This document shows positions 1 to 35,345 of a stretch of 64,000 bases of DNA, one piece after another. The notes below the pieces were generated by a model. It had not been told where the DNA came from, did not search any database, and worked only from the letters and a program-made list of their open reading frames with translations. The translations under genes were made by a program, and so were the position numbers. How positions within the stretch are numbered: position 1 is the first letter of the stretch; the number at the start of each line of letters is the position of its first letter. Source of the stretch: Flaccisagitta enflata. Its lineage: Eukaryota; Chaetognatha; Sagittoidea; Aphragmophora. Where the stretch lies: the NCBI GenBank assembly GCA_965153355.1, contig OZ231127.1:46004001-46068000 (forward strand). The letters are read 5' to 3'.

Positions 1-381
1 CCGTCAAATGAAGGAGAAAAAGTTACGCGGCCCAGTTTTCCCTCATTTTGACTCAATCGCAGATCTTCTGTTTAAAATTGTTTGCGTGGATGATAAGCGT
101 GGTTGATAAATTGTTAACAAAATGCGAGAAAGGAAATGATCCAATTGTCGTGGCGGTCGCATGAAAACAAAAGGAAACAATGGCTACATTTAGGGTTAAC
201 GATGGATTCAGATATGAACGTGAGAGGGGCCGATGACCAAAAACGATATTTAAAAAAAAACGGATCACCACTCCTTCAAAAATATCACGATGCCAAAAAA
301 TGTCTTGATAACCAATTGTCTGTATGATGTATTCTATGGCACTATGAATGAAAACGACGAACCATCTTCGCCAAAAGTTGT

Positions 382-22863
<22,482 letters not shown>

Positions 22864-23596
22864 CTACAAGGGAAACCAATAAATGAAAGATTTAATTCAA
22901 AATTTTAAGTACAGCTAGTAGGGCAGCCCTAACGATCTGGAAACATAATGACAAGAACGAATATTACGTCATCGCGCACAAGCAACATATACGAGGCCCC
23001 CACTATCGGACCCATGCGGTCTGCCTAGGGGCGCTAACCTCTACTCTACTCTATCACATGATCACACATATATATATATATATATATGCAGTATCAGGTA
23101 AAATTTCACACACGAAAAGCAAAACGAGCTAAAAACAGAGCGAGAGAGATCTAGGGAGAAACAAATTTCATCGAAATTGTGCGATGCCAATGAATTTTTG
23201 CCAAGAACGTTAGGATTTTTCGCGGTTAAGACCGACGGACCAACGGACAGACCGGTTGACGGATAGATTGACTTCCCACCAACAAAAGAGTTTTTTCTGA
23301 AAATAAAGGGGAGAGCATGGCAAACAAAATCAGTAGTAGATGAGATTGCGAAAGCATGGAAAAGTAACAGTAGTTTAAAAAGAGTAAAAAGTCTATCGAG
23401 AGAAGGTAGGAAAAGAGAGACGGAGGACGGAAGAAGGAGAAGAAGGACGGATGAGTCAGTATTTTTTACGGGTGACAGCGGAAATTATTGGCAATACAGT
23501 AGTTCAGCCGGAATTCGATAGGGCCGCATTTTAGACGAGGAATCTTCAGAAGAAAATCCGAGAGAAAAGAACAATCATAGTCTTCATTCTTCATCA
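22864..23596. promoter_or_regulatory. DDB1 upstream region
   Basis: DDB1's promoter must lie here. Visible are a short (TA)n run at 23069-23088, purine-rich stretches and a fragment of a GGTC-type repeat (ACCGACGGACCAACGGACAG at 23239). No TATA element or other factor site can be assigned with confidence. Confidence 0.35.
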
Positions 23597-25188
23597 GGGG
23601 GGAGACAATAACCCGAGTCTAAAATATAAAGGGATTTTCTAGGATTTTCAAAGTCGCATCACGACTGTAAAAATGCAAGCACCTGGCTGATTTTTGGTAT
23701 ATACCCTCCTTGACTATTGTACTTTGATAAGAAAAAAAGATTAGGGGCTGATATGCCTCCAAAGGAACCAGTTTCCCACCCACACCTAGCACCACCTCCT
23801 CGATTATGACCTTTTTAGGGCTCAACAACCAAAAATCTAACTTCAATACGTTGAAAAAATGAATTTTCCTGGGGTGTCCTGTACTTGGGTAGTGCTCATT
23901 GGATGTCTCTAAAGGGATTTAGGCTAAAAAAATCAAAATCCAAGAATTTGTTTTCTCACAATATTGTCCACAAGCAAACTCCACCTATTTTTGACTAATT
24001 TGCTTTTATAATTCATCCTACCCAAATTTGAGGTTTTGACACCCTTATCCATCCATCTCAGTCCAAAAATCCTTTTGATCTATCCCTAAGCATTTCATCT
24101 TAGGGGCCTACTAAAACCTAACCACCCTACTATACCTCTGGGCTCACAATAACATCTTTTGTTTAGTAGTTCCTACCCTGTGACGAAAAGAGGCCAAAGG
24201 GGTATTGTCTCCCGCCTTATTAGAGGGGGGCACCTCACATTTTTTCAAAAAGTATTCTGGAACAATAAAAAACTGAAAAAATGAGAATTTGAAAAAGTGA
24301 AAAACCAAGTTAGGGCCATTTGGTAGGTATATTATAGCCTACACAAGTCAGAAATAGCTTGAAAAACACTCATTTTGACCACATTTGGCGATAGTCCATT
24401 TTAAGCAAAAATGAGGGTGTTTATAGTGGATTTTTCTCAAATTTCAGGTATTTTTGGAGGATTTTTGGGTATTTTCATCTTGTTTACATATTTATATGCT
24501 AATCTAACAAAAAAATTGACAAACAAGCTAAAAATTACAAATCTGATACTAGCAAGATACTCTTATAAGGGGGGAGACAATAACCCGAGTCTAAAATATA
24601 AAGGGATTTTCTAGGATTTTCAAAGTCGCATCACGACTGTAAAAATGCAAGCACCTGGCTGATTTTCGGTATATACCCTCCTTGACTATTGTACTTTGAT
24701 AAGAAAAAAAGATTAAGGGCTGATATGCCTCCAAAGGAACCAGTTTCCCACCCACACCTACCACCACCTCCTCGATTATGACCTTTTTAGGGCTCAACAA
24801 CCAAAAATCTAACTTCAATACGTTGAAAAAATGAATTTTCCTGGGGTGTCCTGTACTTGGGTAGTGCTCATTGGATGTCTCTAAAGGGATTTAGGCTAAA
24901 AAAATCAAAATCCAAGAATTTGTTTTCTCACAATATTGTCCACAAGCAAACTCCACCTATTTTTGACTAATTTGCTTTTATAATTCATCCTACCCAAATT
25001 TGAGGTTTTGACACCCTTATCCATCCATCTCAGTCCAAAAATCCTTTTGATCTATCCCTAAGCATTTCATCTTAGGGGCCTACTAAAACCTAACCACCCT
25101 ACTATACCTCTGGGCTCACAATAACATCTTTTGTTTAGTAGTTCCTACCCTGTGACGAAAAGAGGCCGAAGGGGTATTGTCTCCCGCC
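23597..25188. mobile_element. composite element: two 620-bp direct repeats around a 352-bp core
   Basis: Copies 23597-24216 and 24569-25188 differ by only a few bases. Each starts GGGGGGAGACAATA and ends TATTGTCTCCCGCC, so each has about 14-bp inverted ends. The whole is bracketed by ATCA (23593-23596 and 25189-25192), whereas the individual copies lack matching flanks. The core (24217-24568) has its own inverted ends TTATTAGAG / CTCTTATAA. No PBS, polypurine tract or protein was seen. It resembles a miniature terminal-repeat element, but the ends are not TG...CA. Confidence 0.75.
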
Positions 25189-26122
<934 letters not shown>

Positions 26123-26483
26123 ACGCGAATTTAAAAAAAAGACGCACATTTGTATTTATCAATAAAACAAAAACCTCAACAGACATTTATTTGACAAACT
26201 GATTTTAAAGATTTTCAAAAGATCTTTCATTCTAGAATAATCCCAGGTCTGTATCTTCAACCATTTAGGAGCCACCGTCATTCAAAGTGCAAGACCATTT
26301 TTGCTAAAATGCATTTCTTTCTATGCAACTGCAAAAGTGAAATAAGCAGAACCGAGCAAGGTTTTTACTTAAAGTAATGCCATTTCTGGACAAAAAAGAT
26401 AAAAATACCAGTTTCAATGGCTTAATCAGCCAGTGCGTCTTTTTTTTAATCCGCATAGTAGTGATATTGATAATTGTATCATT

Positions 26484-26800
26484 TATTGGGAAAAAAAATC
26501 AAAAAACGTTTTTCGATTATTTGAGTTCCGGGTTAGGAATTAATGTTTCCCTTTTTCGCTTGCGCCAATTTTAAGTTGAAATTGGTACATGGTGAAAGAG
26601 GGCACTTATTTACTCATTCTGGAAAAAAGCAGGGCGCTGTCAGACCAATACTTTAGGATTAATGAATTTTTAAATCTTTTTTTTTCCACATTTTCCGCTT
26701 AATTTTGGGCCTTATGCACAATGAAGCCAATTTAAGTCAAACTGCGCAAAAAGGGGAGGAAAAAAAATATTATCATTTTTTTAGTGACCCAAGGCAAAAA
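26484..26800 (+). repeat. interspersed repeat family E, copy 1
   Basis: Contains AAAAACGTTTTTCGATTATT, TTGAGTTCCGGGTTAGGAAT, TAATGTTTCCCTTTTTCGCT and a TGGTACATGGTGAAAGAGGG block, shared with 29107-29412 and 57268-57575. No coding capacity and no clear ends. Confidence 0.75.
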
Positions 26801-27837
26801 TCGGGAGCAAAGAATAAGATTCAGGACTAATTTGGCTTTTGCAATCAGCGAGGATGGGAGGATGGGAACAGATGCTCAATTAAGCCATTGAATTGGATAC
26901 TTAACCAGGGCCAATGATAGGAGGATCTTTCCATGATATCCTAGGGAAAAAGAGAAGAGAGACTAAGTTGGAGAGGAATTTTTTTTTTGAGGCTCAAAGA
27001 TGCTCTCTTAATAATAATTCTTGTGTTGCAAAAAATCTATTATTAGACACCTGACAGTAATTTGTGGATTTAACAGACAATTTTGCCAACAACTGCCCCG
27101 TTCGCTGTTACCACCCTATTCCTCTCTCTGTGCTATGTAATGGCGAGGGTCGGTCATTTAGAACTATCGTGATTTATTGTGTTTACTGGGGTCAACTGAC
27201 TCGCCAACCTTGTTTTATATCATATCACAATGAAAAATCACAACTCGAATCATTCCTCATCTTAAGAAATCCAATTTTTCAAGTCCTCTCAAGGAAACAA
27301 TATCTGGGCAGCTCTTGAAGTGAATTCAGATTTGCAAAGGAATCAATTATGGACGTAAAGTTTCAGTACTGATCATAATTTCCTGATTAGCTGCTTAGAC
27401 ATTTTAAAACGATGCTATTGGATGCTGAGATTCCTCACATGTGACGTTAGACTTATGTCTTTTCTAAACACAATAAGCAAGCCAATGAGCGATCACTTGA
27501 CAGTTCACATTAACCAATCACAGCTCTCTTTGCCGGGACTGGCAAATATCCAGCCATGAACTCAGGAAAAACATTGCTTAGCCTGACCGATTTACTCATG
27601 TATCACAGCAAACAAAAATAGTTTTTTTTATTATTTTCTTCGAAAAACATCGGTGACATCATTCCGACAATGCAGTAACCTAAATTAAGAGGAAAGCACT
27701 ATGGATTTATGACGTCACTCCCCTGGAGCTATGGAAATGAGACGATGAGGGAATGACTTGAATTGAGAGGATCAGAGGAGAACTCTGTCAGCATTTTAGA
27801 AAAACAAAAGAGCATCCGCATTCCTTGCTATATGTAA
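26801..27837. other. no gene seen
   Basis: Mixed AT-rich DNA with no recognisable reading frame, RNA gene or repeat family. Confidence 0.45.
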
Positions 27838-28195
27838 CAACAAAAATGAGGTCAACAGACATTGACTCTAACTTTTATGACCAACTGAATCTAACTGACT
27901 CTAGATTTCATGACCAACTGACTGACCAACTAGCCAACCAACCAATGGACGGACAAAGTGGGGTATAGAGTCGTGTTGCATGCAACTTAAAAAATACTTT
28001 TTAGCAGCGTACACGCGACTCTACATCCCGCTTTGTCCGTTGGTCGGTTGGTCGGTTGGTCGGTTGGTCATGTTTTACTTTTTTTATGATTTTATTTTTT
28101 GACCCCACTGCTCCTGCCCAAATGGTCTGGTGACCTCCAATATGGCCCCTGCCCACCGCACGCGACTTCGGTAGCCGAGTATCTGGCCTTGTTAC
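27838..28195. mobile_element. two abutting hairpin/GGTC elements (family B), head to head
   Basis: A minus-strand copy (27838-27992: CCAACCAACCAATGGACGGA, then CAAAGTGGGGTATAGAGTCG) faces a plus-strand copy starting GTACACGCGACTCTACATCC at 28007. The plus copy ends at about 28193 with GTAGCCGAGTATCTGGCCTT. GGTT/GGTC units follow the hairpin end in each. Confidence 0.7.
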
Positions 28196-28233
28196 AACTT
28201 TTTGGTGCTCCACCTTGGTGCTTCATCTTTTTG

Positions 28234-28464
28234 GTCGCGTGCTTCGCGACTCTACACCCCGCTATGTCGGTCCATCGGTTGGTCGGTTGGTCAGTTGGTT
28301 GGTTGGTCAGTTGGTCGGTTGGTTGGTTGATCCTCGTATTACCTTTTCGGTATTTTTTAGCTTTTTGAGCACACAGCTCCTGCCCAGATACCCTAGTGAC
28401 CTTCTCCAGTAATGCTCCTGCCCACCAAAACGCGACTAGGGTAGCCGTGTATCCGGCCTTGTTT
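28234..28464 (+). mobile_element. hairpin/GGTC element (family B), complete copy
   Basis: Starts GTCGCGTGCTTCGCGACTCT (hairpin GTCGCG/CGCGAC). Then ACACCCCGCTATGTCGG and a GGTC/GGTT tract, ACAGCTCCTGCCCAGATACC, CTCCTGCCCACCAAAACGCG, and an end GTAGCCGTGTATCCGGCCTT (hairpin GCCG/CGGC). Confidence 0.8.
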
Positions 28465-28500
28465 ATGCTCAATCAGCCCAAGGCAAAAAGCTATGCCATG

Positions 28501-28604
28501 CTTCAGGCAGAGAGACAGGGAGACAGAGAGACGGAGAGACTGAGAGACAGAGAGACAGAAAGGCAGAGAGAGACAGAGAAAGATAGAGAGAAAGGGACAC
28601 AAAC

Positions 28605-28669
<65 letters not shown>

Positions 28670-28816
28670 ATGACGCAAAATAGGAGAAAAAAAAAGAAAA
28701 TGAGAGAGAAGGAACTAAAAAAACAAACAAAAACAACCCTTACAATTTTTTTCCGGTCAGCGAGAGTCGCCTTTACTGGTATTAATAGAAGAAAAGAAAA
28801 TGACAGAAATAAGGGC

Positions 28817-28850
<34 letters not shown>
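28501..28850. repeat. GA-rich tract, (CA)n runs and a shared GTCAGCGAGAGTCGCC module
   Basis: Degenerate GAGACAGAGA is followed by (CA)n 28607-28665. Then comes a module TTTTTTTCCGGTCAGCGAGA plus GTCGCCTTTACTGGTAT, also found after the (CA)n at 58290-58332, so these two loci share a mobile or duplicated block. A second (CA)n lies at 28819-28850. Confidence 0.8.
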
Positions 28851-28854
<4 letters not shown>

Positions 28855-29106
28855 AGGGAAAGATTACGCAGACATATGACGCGTTGACGCGTTGACGCAG
28901 TCTCGTTGCCTGGCGACTCGACTTTCATCTTTTGAAAAATTCTTATCAATAGCTCCATCAATATCCCTTCTGGTGGACACTTCAATTTGAAGTTTCAAGA
29001 ATAGTGCCACACTGAGAATTTTGATTAATTCCTGATCGTCATTGGGGTTTGACAAAAAGACAAGCCCATAAGAATAACAGGGCAAAAGTCAGGCACGGTT
29101 TAGCAG

Positions 29107-29412
29107 GAGCAGTAATTGGGAAAAAATCGAAAAACGTTTTTCTATTTTTTGAGTTCCGGGTTAGGAATTAATGTTTCTCTTTTTCACTTGCGCTAATTTG
29201 GGGAAGTTGGGGCAGGAATAGGCTCGCCCGGGGCTGGGATTGGAATTGGTGCAGGGTGAAAAAGGGCACTTTTTACACCTTCTGGAAAAAAGAGTAGCGC
29301 TGGCGGACAAATACTTAGGGCGTTATGAATTGTTGAATCTTTTTTTATTTTTTCACATTTCCCGCATTTTCCCGAAGATCGATATTTTTCATTGATCTTT
29401 ATTTTTGGCCTT
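29107..29412 (+). repeat. interspersed repeat family E, copy 2
   Basis: Same order of blocks as 26484-26800, with the fuller TTGGGGCAGGAATAGGCTCG and CCGGGGCTGGGATTGGAATT segments. It is followed directly by CAACAACAAAAATGAGGTCC and an inverted family B element. Confidence 0.75.
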
Positions 29413-29540
29413 ATGCAACAACAAAAATGAGGTCCACAGACATTGACTATTTTTATGACCAACCAACTGACCGACCAGCCAACCAGCTGACCGACGGACA
29501 GACAAAGTGGGGTATAAAGTTGTGTAGCACGCGACTTAAA
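29413..29540 (-). mobile_element. hairpin/GGTC element (family B), partial inverted copy
   Basis: On the minus strand AAGTCGCGTGCTACACAACT is followed by TTATACCCCACTTTGTCTGT and a GTCGGTCAGC tract. The same left neighbour (CAACAAAAATGAGGTC) occurs at 27840, so the composite was copied as a unit. Confidence 0.65.
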
Positions 29541-29560
29541 TTTTTCTTTTTTTGGTGCTT

Positions 29561-30118
<558 letters not shown>

Positions 30119-30308
30119 GATAGAAAGAGAGGAAGCTTCTTATTTTTGCGTTCCACGAAGTGAGCATGCCAAGTGAAGTGGATAAGTGCGCCACAGTTAT
30201 AGGAGAAAATTTAAGAAATAGGCAAAACAAACACGAACGCGGCTTGGTTTGTTGATGTCCTTCATTTGGAAACAAGGTCACGACATGGCCGGCCAGGAGT
30301 GTCCCATA

Positions 30309-30311
<3 letters not shown>

Positions 30312-30357
<46 letters not shown>

Positions 30358-30370
30358 CAGACAGACAGAT

Positions 30371-30400
<30 letters not shown>
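30312..30400. repeat. (GA)n, (CA)n, (TA)n microsatellite
   Basis: GAGAGA 30312-30356, ACAGACAG, CACACA and then (AT)n to 30400. Confidence 0.95.
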
Positions 30401-30401
<1 letters not shown>

Positions 30402-30769
30402 AACAACATGAAGAGAACCCGATAGAGACAGTAAGAGCGGAAGGAGAACACAACCGACAAAAGCGACAAATCGGGGAAGAAGCCGAGCGTCTGAACCATC
30501 TCTTCAAAACATTAAACATCAGGCGCAAATTAAACGTCTCATCTCAGACTGGATCATGACGTCAATTGGTTGCGTCTGCGACGTTTGTCGACTGAAACAA
30601 GTTAACTTTTGACGAAAGTCCCATCAGTCTGTCTCATACTCAGCGGTGTTTGGCAGCTTGGAGCCTAGGGACTTCACAGCCAATTTCAAGCACAACAGCA
30701 ACTCTAAGCACAATAGCCTTTAAACTGATTTTCTATGACTCCTATGCTTTCTGGGCCAATAATAGACAA

Positions 30770-31265
30770 TAGTCGCAAAAGCGTTAGGAGGTCAGCGGTA
30801 CCCGTGCCCTGCCTAACTAGTTTGGGATTGAAGTAAAAAAGGAAGCAGGGCAGCGTCCCTAAAGGGGTCGATGACCTATGCTTTCACACATATGGGAAAA
30901 TTTCTCCTTCTTCCTCCTTCTCCTCCTCCATCCCCCCCTCAAATCCCAGTCTCAAGGCCTAAATTTAAGTCTTGAGGCCTAGATCCGTCTCGAGGCCCAA
31001 ATCCCAACCTCGAGGCCTAAATCCTAGTCTCAAGGCCCAAATCTTAGCCTAGAGGCTGAAATTTTGGCTTCAAGGCTGGAATCTGGGCCTCCAGGCTTGG
31101 ATTGGGGCCTTGAGACTGGGATTTCGACCTTGAGACTGGAATTTGAGCCTCAAGACTTGGATTTGAAGGGGGGGATACAAAGGAGGAGAAGGAGGACGAG
31201 GAGGAGAAAATTCCCTATATGTGTGAAAGCATAGGTCATCGACCTCTTTGGGGCCGCTGCCCAAA
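30770..31265. mobile_element. GC-rich foldback element with minisatellite core (family A, copy 4)
   Basis: GTCGCAAAAGCGTTAG...GTCAGCGGTACCCG module. Then GGGCAGCGTCCCTAAAGGGG and CGATGACCTATGCTTTCACA, inverted at the right as TGTGAAAGCATAGGTCATCG and GGGGCCGCTGCCC. The matching arms, including the CTCCTTCTCCTCC/GGAGGAGAAGGAGG zone, are about 90 bp. The core is about ten 21-bp units (TCGAGGCCCAAATCCCAACC). Confidence 0.75.
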
Positions 31266-31311
31266 GAGTTACAAATAATAGAATGAATTTCAATCAGATT
31301 GTTATATCTTT

Positions 31312-31530
31312 GGTCGCGTGCTACGCAACTCTACACCCCGCTTTGTCAGTCCGTGGGTCTGTCCGTCTGTCGGTCCGTCGGTCCGTCCATCACACTTTAC
31401 TTTTTTGGGGTTTTTGTGGTCTTTGGCCTCACAGCTCCTGCCCAAATGATCAAGTGACCTCAAATATAGCCTCTGCTCACCCGCACGCAACTGGGGTAGC
31501 CGTGTATCCTGCCTTGTTATCCAACGGATC
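31312..31530 (+). mobile_element. hairpin/GGTC element (family B), complete copy
   Basis: Starts GTCGCGTGCTACGCAACTCT and ACACCCCGCTTTGTCAGTCC, then a GTCCGTCGGTCC tract, CACAGCTCCTGCCCAAATGA, and an end GTAGCCGTGTATCCTGCCTT. The hairpin here has one C:A mismatch (GTCGCG/CGCAAC). Confidence 0.8.
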
Positions 31531-31763
31531 TGTTCTCAATTGATTCATACAATTTAGTGCATTGTTCAAAGAAATCAATATCTAGAGAAATGTATGGCAG
31601 GCAGGGAGGAGCAAGGCATACACATATCAATCATGTAGAAACAGTTGAGCCCTACCTCAATTTGCTTTGCAAACTCGTTTATTATTTTCTTCATAGAATT
31701 TGATTTTGATTTCCTGCGATTACAATCCTTTCTTTTGTAATTTTATGTCTGTTGGTTGGTCAG

Positions 31764-31765
<2 letters not shown>

Positions 31766-31859
<94 letters not shown>

Positions 31860-31860
31860 C
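31766..31860. repeat. (CTTT)n(CT)n microsatellite
   Basis: CTTTCTTTC units run into a 58-bp pure CT tract. Confidence 0.95.
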
Positions 31861-32030
31861 CCCTTTCGCTTTCTTCTTTAATTTTTTCGCAACAATTTTC
31901 AAGCCCGACAAACTTTCAAGCCCGACAGCAGGGACGTGAAGTCCCTGAGGCTGAAGTCCCTTGCCATACACCGCTGGTCGGTCTATCGTCCGTTCGGTGC
32001 CGGGCTAGAAGACCTTGTGTGCACCATGTA

Positions 32031-32444
32031 CAGTCTATGGACAAAACAAGGAGAGTAGATTTTGCTGATCATCAGTATGATGCTAAGGACTGAAAGAATA
32101 AATGGAAGAATAATTGCTACCTGTAGTAATTGTTCAAAATGTAGGCTTGTAATTACCTCATAGAAAATGACTGAGGACTGAAAGAAACTATTGCAAGAAC
32201 GATTACTACAGATAGTAATCGTTCTTCCGTTAGTTTCTTTCAGTTCCAAGTAATTTTTTTCGAGGTAATTACAAACCTATATTTTGAACGATTACTACAG
32301 GTAGTAATCGTTCTTCCGTTAATTCTTTCAGTCTTTAGTAAATTTCTTTCAGGTAATTACAAACCTACATTTTAAAATCAACTACGCCTAAGCATCATAA
32401 CGGTGATCAGCAAAATCTACTCTCCTCGTTTTGTCCATAGACTG
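32031..32444. mobile_element. 414-bp foldback element with CAGTC ends (family D)
   Basis: CAGTCTATGGACAAAACAAG plus GAGAGTAGATTTTGCTGATC at the left is inverted at the right end. Inside, AACGATTACTACAGGTAGTA-type palindromes (ATTACTACAGATAGTAAT) occur three times. A shared TIR core with 56864-57168 defines the family. Confidence 0.8.
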
Positions 32445-32449
32445 TGTAC

Positions 32450-33714
32450 GCATTGAATTACTCTTTCTTTTAGTGTTTTTACTCAAAGCAAATTCGGCTT
32501 TATCTGAGGCTGAGTTAAGGCTGAGGTGCAAGTGGTCTTCCCAACGCCTTTTTCCATTTACGCCATTTCATTCAGCGAGAGAATTTAGAACCCACGAGAT
32601 GGACTCCGCTCTCCAGCTCCAGGCGGCGAATCCATTACTCAATCCATTATGTTCTACATCTCAAATTTCCCAATCCATCCGCGCGAACCATTTGGAAAAT
32701 GATCGCGCGCAGAATGGAATTGAAAAGGTTGTTCGACCACTTGTTCGTTCATTTTTGGTCAATCAAATCAGGTTGTCGGTCCATTTATCTATTCGGGGAA
32801 AAAAGTCGAAGTCAGTCTTCGCCTTTTGACATATTCCAGAGAAACATGGTTTCCATTTTCTTATGAGAAAGTTTTGAATCTCGATCGACGGAATGAGGCC
32901 TCTGATGAAATTGACAGGGCAAGTAAATTTGATTATGTATTCTCTTTCGTTGACGCCAAGCAGAATGCGCGAGTTTGCTCAACACCAAATATTTTCCGTG
33001 TTATGATTTCTTAATGTTTTTTTTTTTAAATTAAAATTGAGTTTTTCTCATTTTTTATGATTTTGGTAGGATCAATAAAAGAGTGTCTCTATGTTTGTTT
33101 GAGCATGCAAATACAAGAAAAAACGTTTATAAGCATAGCTGCTCATCTGTGATGGTGTTTTTAAGTATTTTAGCTCATTTAGCTCAGTTTATTTTTCTTC
33201 TGATTTTTAATGTGATAAATGAATTGTTAAATGATAAATGTTTTGATTCATATTTAAGCAAGCAAATACAAGAAAGATTGTCAGTGAGCATAGTTGGTCA
33301 TCTGTGTGAGTGACTTTTGAGTATTTTAGCTTAGCTAGCTTATTTGGCTCAGTCCTGTTTGTCTCAGATTTTCAATGCAATCAATACATACTACTGATCT
33401 TGATTTAATCTAAAAATTCAAAAAGATTGCAGTGACTGAAGACAAAAATTTGGTAGAGAGTGGCCAATGCTTACAGCTTTTTTCCTCACGGCGATATCCG
33501 CCATTACTGGTACCATTTGCAGTTATCGCAAAAGTTACCCTACAATAGGGCCTACATCTCTCTACACCCCGCACAAATTTACCTGCACAATGTGTCAAGC
33601 ACTAGTAGCTCGTCTACGTGATCACAGCTCAAACAATAGGGAATCATAAAATTTTCCCCCATGAATCTTCCCCCCCCCCCCCCTTTCTTTGCCTATTGCG
33701 ATGCTCCCAATTTT
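32450..33714. other. no gene seen
   Basis: An open frame starting at 32431 (132 codons) has no recognisable domain and begins inside the family D end. The sequence 33660-33685 is a pure C run in AT-rich surroundings. I see no supported gene. Confidence 0.45.
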
Positions 33715-33800
33715 TAGTCGCGTGCACGCGACTCTACACCTTGCCGTGTCGGTTGGTAGCTAGGTCGGTAGGTCGGTCGGTCCATCGGTCCGTCACGTTT
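33715..33800 (+). mobile_element. hairpin/GGTC element (family B), 5' half
   Basis: GTCGCGTGCACGCGAC is a perfect 16-bp palindrome, followed by TCTACACCTTGCCGTGTCGG and a GGTCGGTAGGTCGGTCGGTC tract. The 3' half is replaced by a GGTATTTTAAGG minisatellite. Confidence 0.75.
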
Positions 33801-33809
33801 TTAAAGTTA

Positions 33810-34150
33810 TGACTTTTTAAGGTTTTTTAAGGTATTTTAAGGTACTCTAGGGTATTTCAGGGTACTTTAAGGTATTTCAGGGTACTTTAGGGTACTTTAG
33901 TTATTTCAGGTACCCATGGTATTTTAAGGTACTTTCTGATACTTTTGGTTTTTTTTTGGTATTTTTGAGTGTTCTTGAGTATTTTCTTGTATAATTGGGT
34001 GTATTTGGGTATTTTTTGGTATATTTGGGTATTTTTGGGTATTTTTGGGTATTTTGGGTTATTTTTGGGTATATTGGATGATTTTTGGGTATATTAGATG
34101 ATTTTTTTGGTATTTGCAAGTATTTGTAGGTATTTTCAGGAATTTTTGGG
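33810..34150. repeat. GGTATTTTAGGGTAC / TTTTGGGTA minisatellite
   Basis: Short units of the GGTACTTTAGGGTATTTCAG type grade into TTTTTGGGTATATTGGATGA-like units. Confidence 0.85.
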
Positions 34151-34312
34151 TATTTTTATAATATATTAATGTATTTATATTTTAAAAACAATTTGGACCA
34201 TTGTGGGACATTGTGGGACATTTTTGAGCAATGTGGCACATAGTGGAACAGTGTGGAAATTTTGAAAAATATGATTTTTTAAGGTTTTTAAGGTATTTTA
34301 AGGTACTCTAGT

Positions 34313-34737
34313 ATGAATATGTAGTTGTAGTATGTAGTTGTAGTATGTAGTTGTAGTATGTAGTCGTAGTATGTAGTTGTAATATGTAGTTGTAGTATGT
34401 AGTTGTATTATGTAGTTGCAGTGTGTAGTTGTAGTGTGTAGTTGTAGTGTGTAGTTGTAGTGTGTAGTTGTAGTATGTAGTTGTAGTATGTAGTTGTAGT
34501 ATGTAGTTGCAGTATGTAGTTGTACTTTGTAGTTGTAGTATGTAGTTGTAGTTTGTAGTTGTAGTATGTAGTTGTAGTATGTAGTTGTAGTATGTAGTTG
34601 TAGTATGTAGTTGTAGTATGTAGTATGTAGCTGAAGTATGTAGTTGAAGTATGTAGTTGAAGTATGTAGTTGTAGTATGTAGTTTTAGTATGTAGTTGTA
34701 CTATGAAGTTGTAGTATGAAGTTGTAGTATGACGTTG
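34313..34737. repeat. 13-bp TAGTTGTAGTATG minisatellite
   Basis: About 33 units of TATGTAGTTGTAG with single-base variants. It is interrupted by the MITE at 34738 and resumes at 35038-35075. Confidence 0.92.
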
Positions 34738-35037
34738 CAGGGGTGTATATAGTTGAGCGGCTTTTGATTTTATTCCCCCCCCCTGCCTTTGATTTTCTTC
34801 CCGCGATGCATCGCGTCACGTTACAAAATATTTGATTTTCTTCCCCTCAAAGCTATAAAACAGTATATTTTAGATTTATATAGTGTTGAATTGTGTTTTA
34901 GTAATTGTATTTTACCTTTTGGTACTACCAAAAGTGTTAGATCTTCAAAAAAAATTTTTCTTCTTTTTTTTAAACTTTTGATTTTCTTCCCCATCTCCAA
35001 ACCCTTTGATTTTAGTACTCAACTTTATACACCCCTG
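34738..35037 (+). mobile_element. hAT-like MITE (family C, copy 2)
   Basis: Ends CAGGGGTGTATATAGTTGAG / CTCAACTTTATACACCCCTG. Flanks TGACGTTG (34730-34737) and TGAGGTTG (35038-35045) match 7 of 8. Central palindrome CGCGATGCATCGCG at 34802-34815. Confidence 0.88.
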
Positions 35038-35107
35038 TGAGGTTGTAGTATGAGGTTGTAGTATGAAGTTGTAGTAGTTGTCAGTAACTTAGCACGCGAC
35101 TGTTGGC

Positions 35108-35345
35108 CTGTTGGGCTTGTTAGTTGCGGACACACAACTCTATTAGAGGCTTTGTCCGTCCGTCCGTCCGTCCGTCCGTCCGTCCGTCCGTCCGTCCGTC
35201 ATGGTGATCGAGTTGAAAAGTGGGAAAATGAGCGTTTTCGATACTTTTTGTGTATGTTTGAGTGTTGGGGGTGGGTTGAGGTGAGGATGGGGGTTGGATG
35301 CCCCTGCCCACCCGTCCGCAACGATATTGTGACCCCGCGTCACTT
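35108..35345 (+). mobile_element. hairpin/GTCC element (family B, GTTGCG subfamily)
   Basis: AGTTGCGGACACACAACTCT, then ATTAGAGGCTTTGTCCGTCC and an 11-unit (GTCC)n run. Next are GTGATCGAGTTGAAAAGTGG, a G-rich middle, and an end CCGTCCGCAACGATATTGTG plus ACCCCGCGTCAC. Confidence 0.78.

Noticed and set aside
23619-24818. 75-codon frame conserved in both 620-bp repeats
   Set aside because: Both copies are nearly identical DNA, so frame conservation carries no information; no homology recognised.
32431-32829. 132-codon frame possibly starting with a signal peptide
   Set aside because: It begins within a foldback element end, has no recognisable domain and no splice or polyadenylation context.
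34313-34737. CRISPR-like array from regular short repeats
   Set aside because: Eukaryotic 13-bp minisatellite without spacers of unique sequence.
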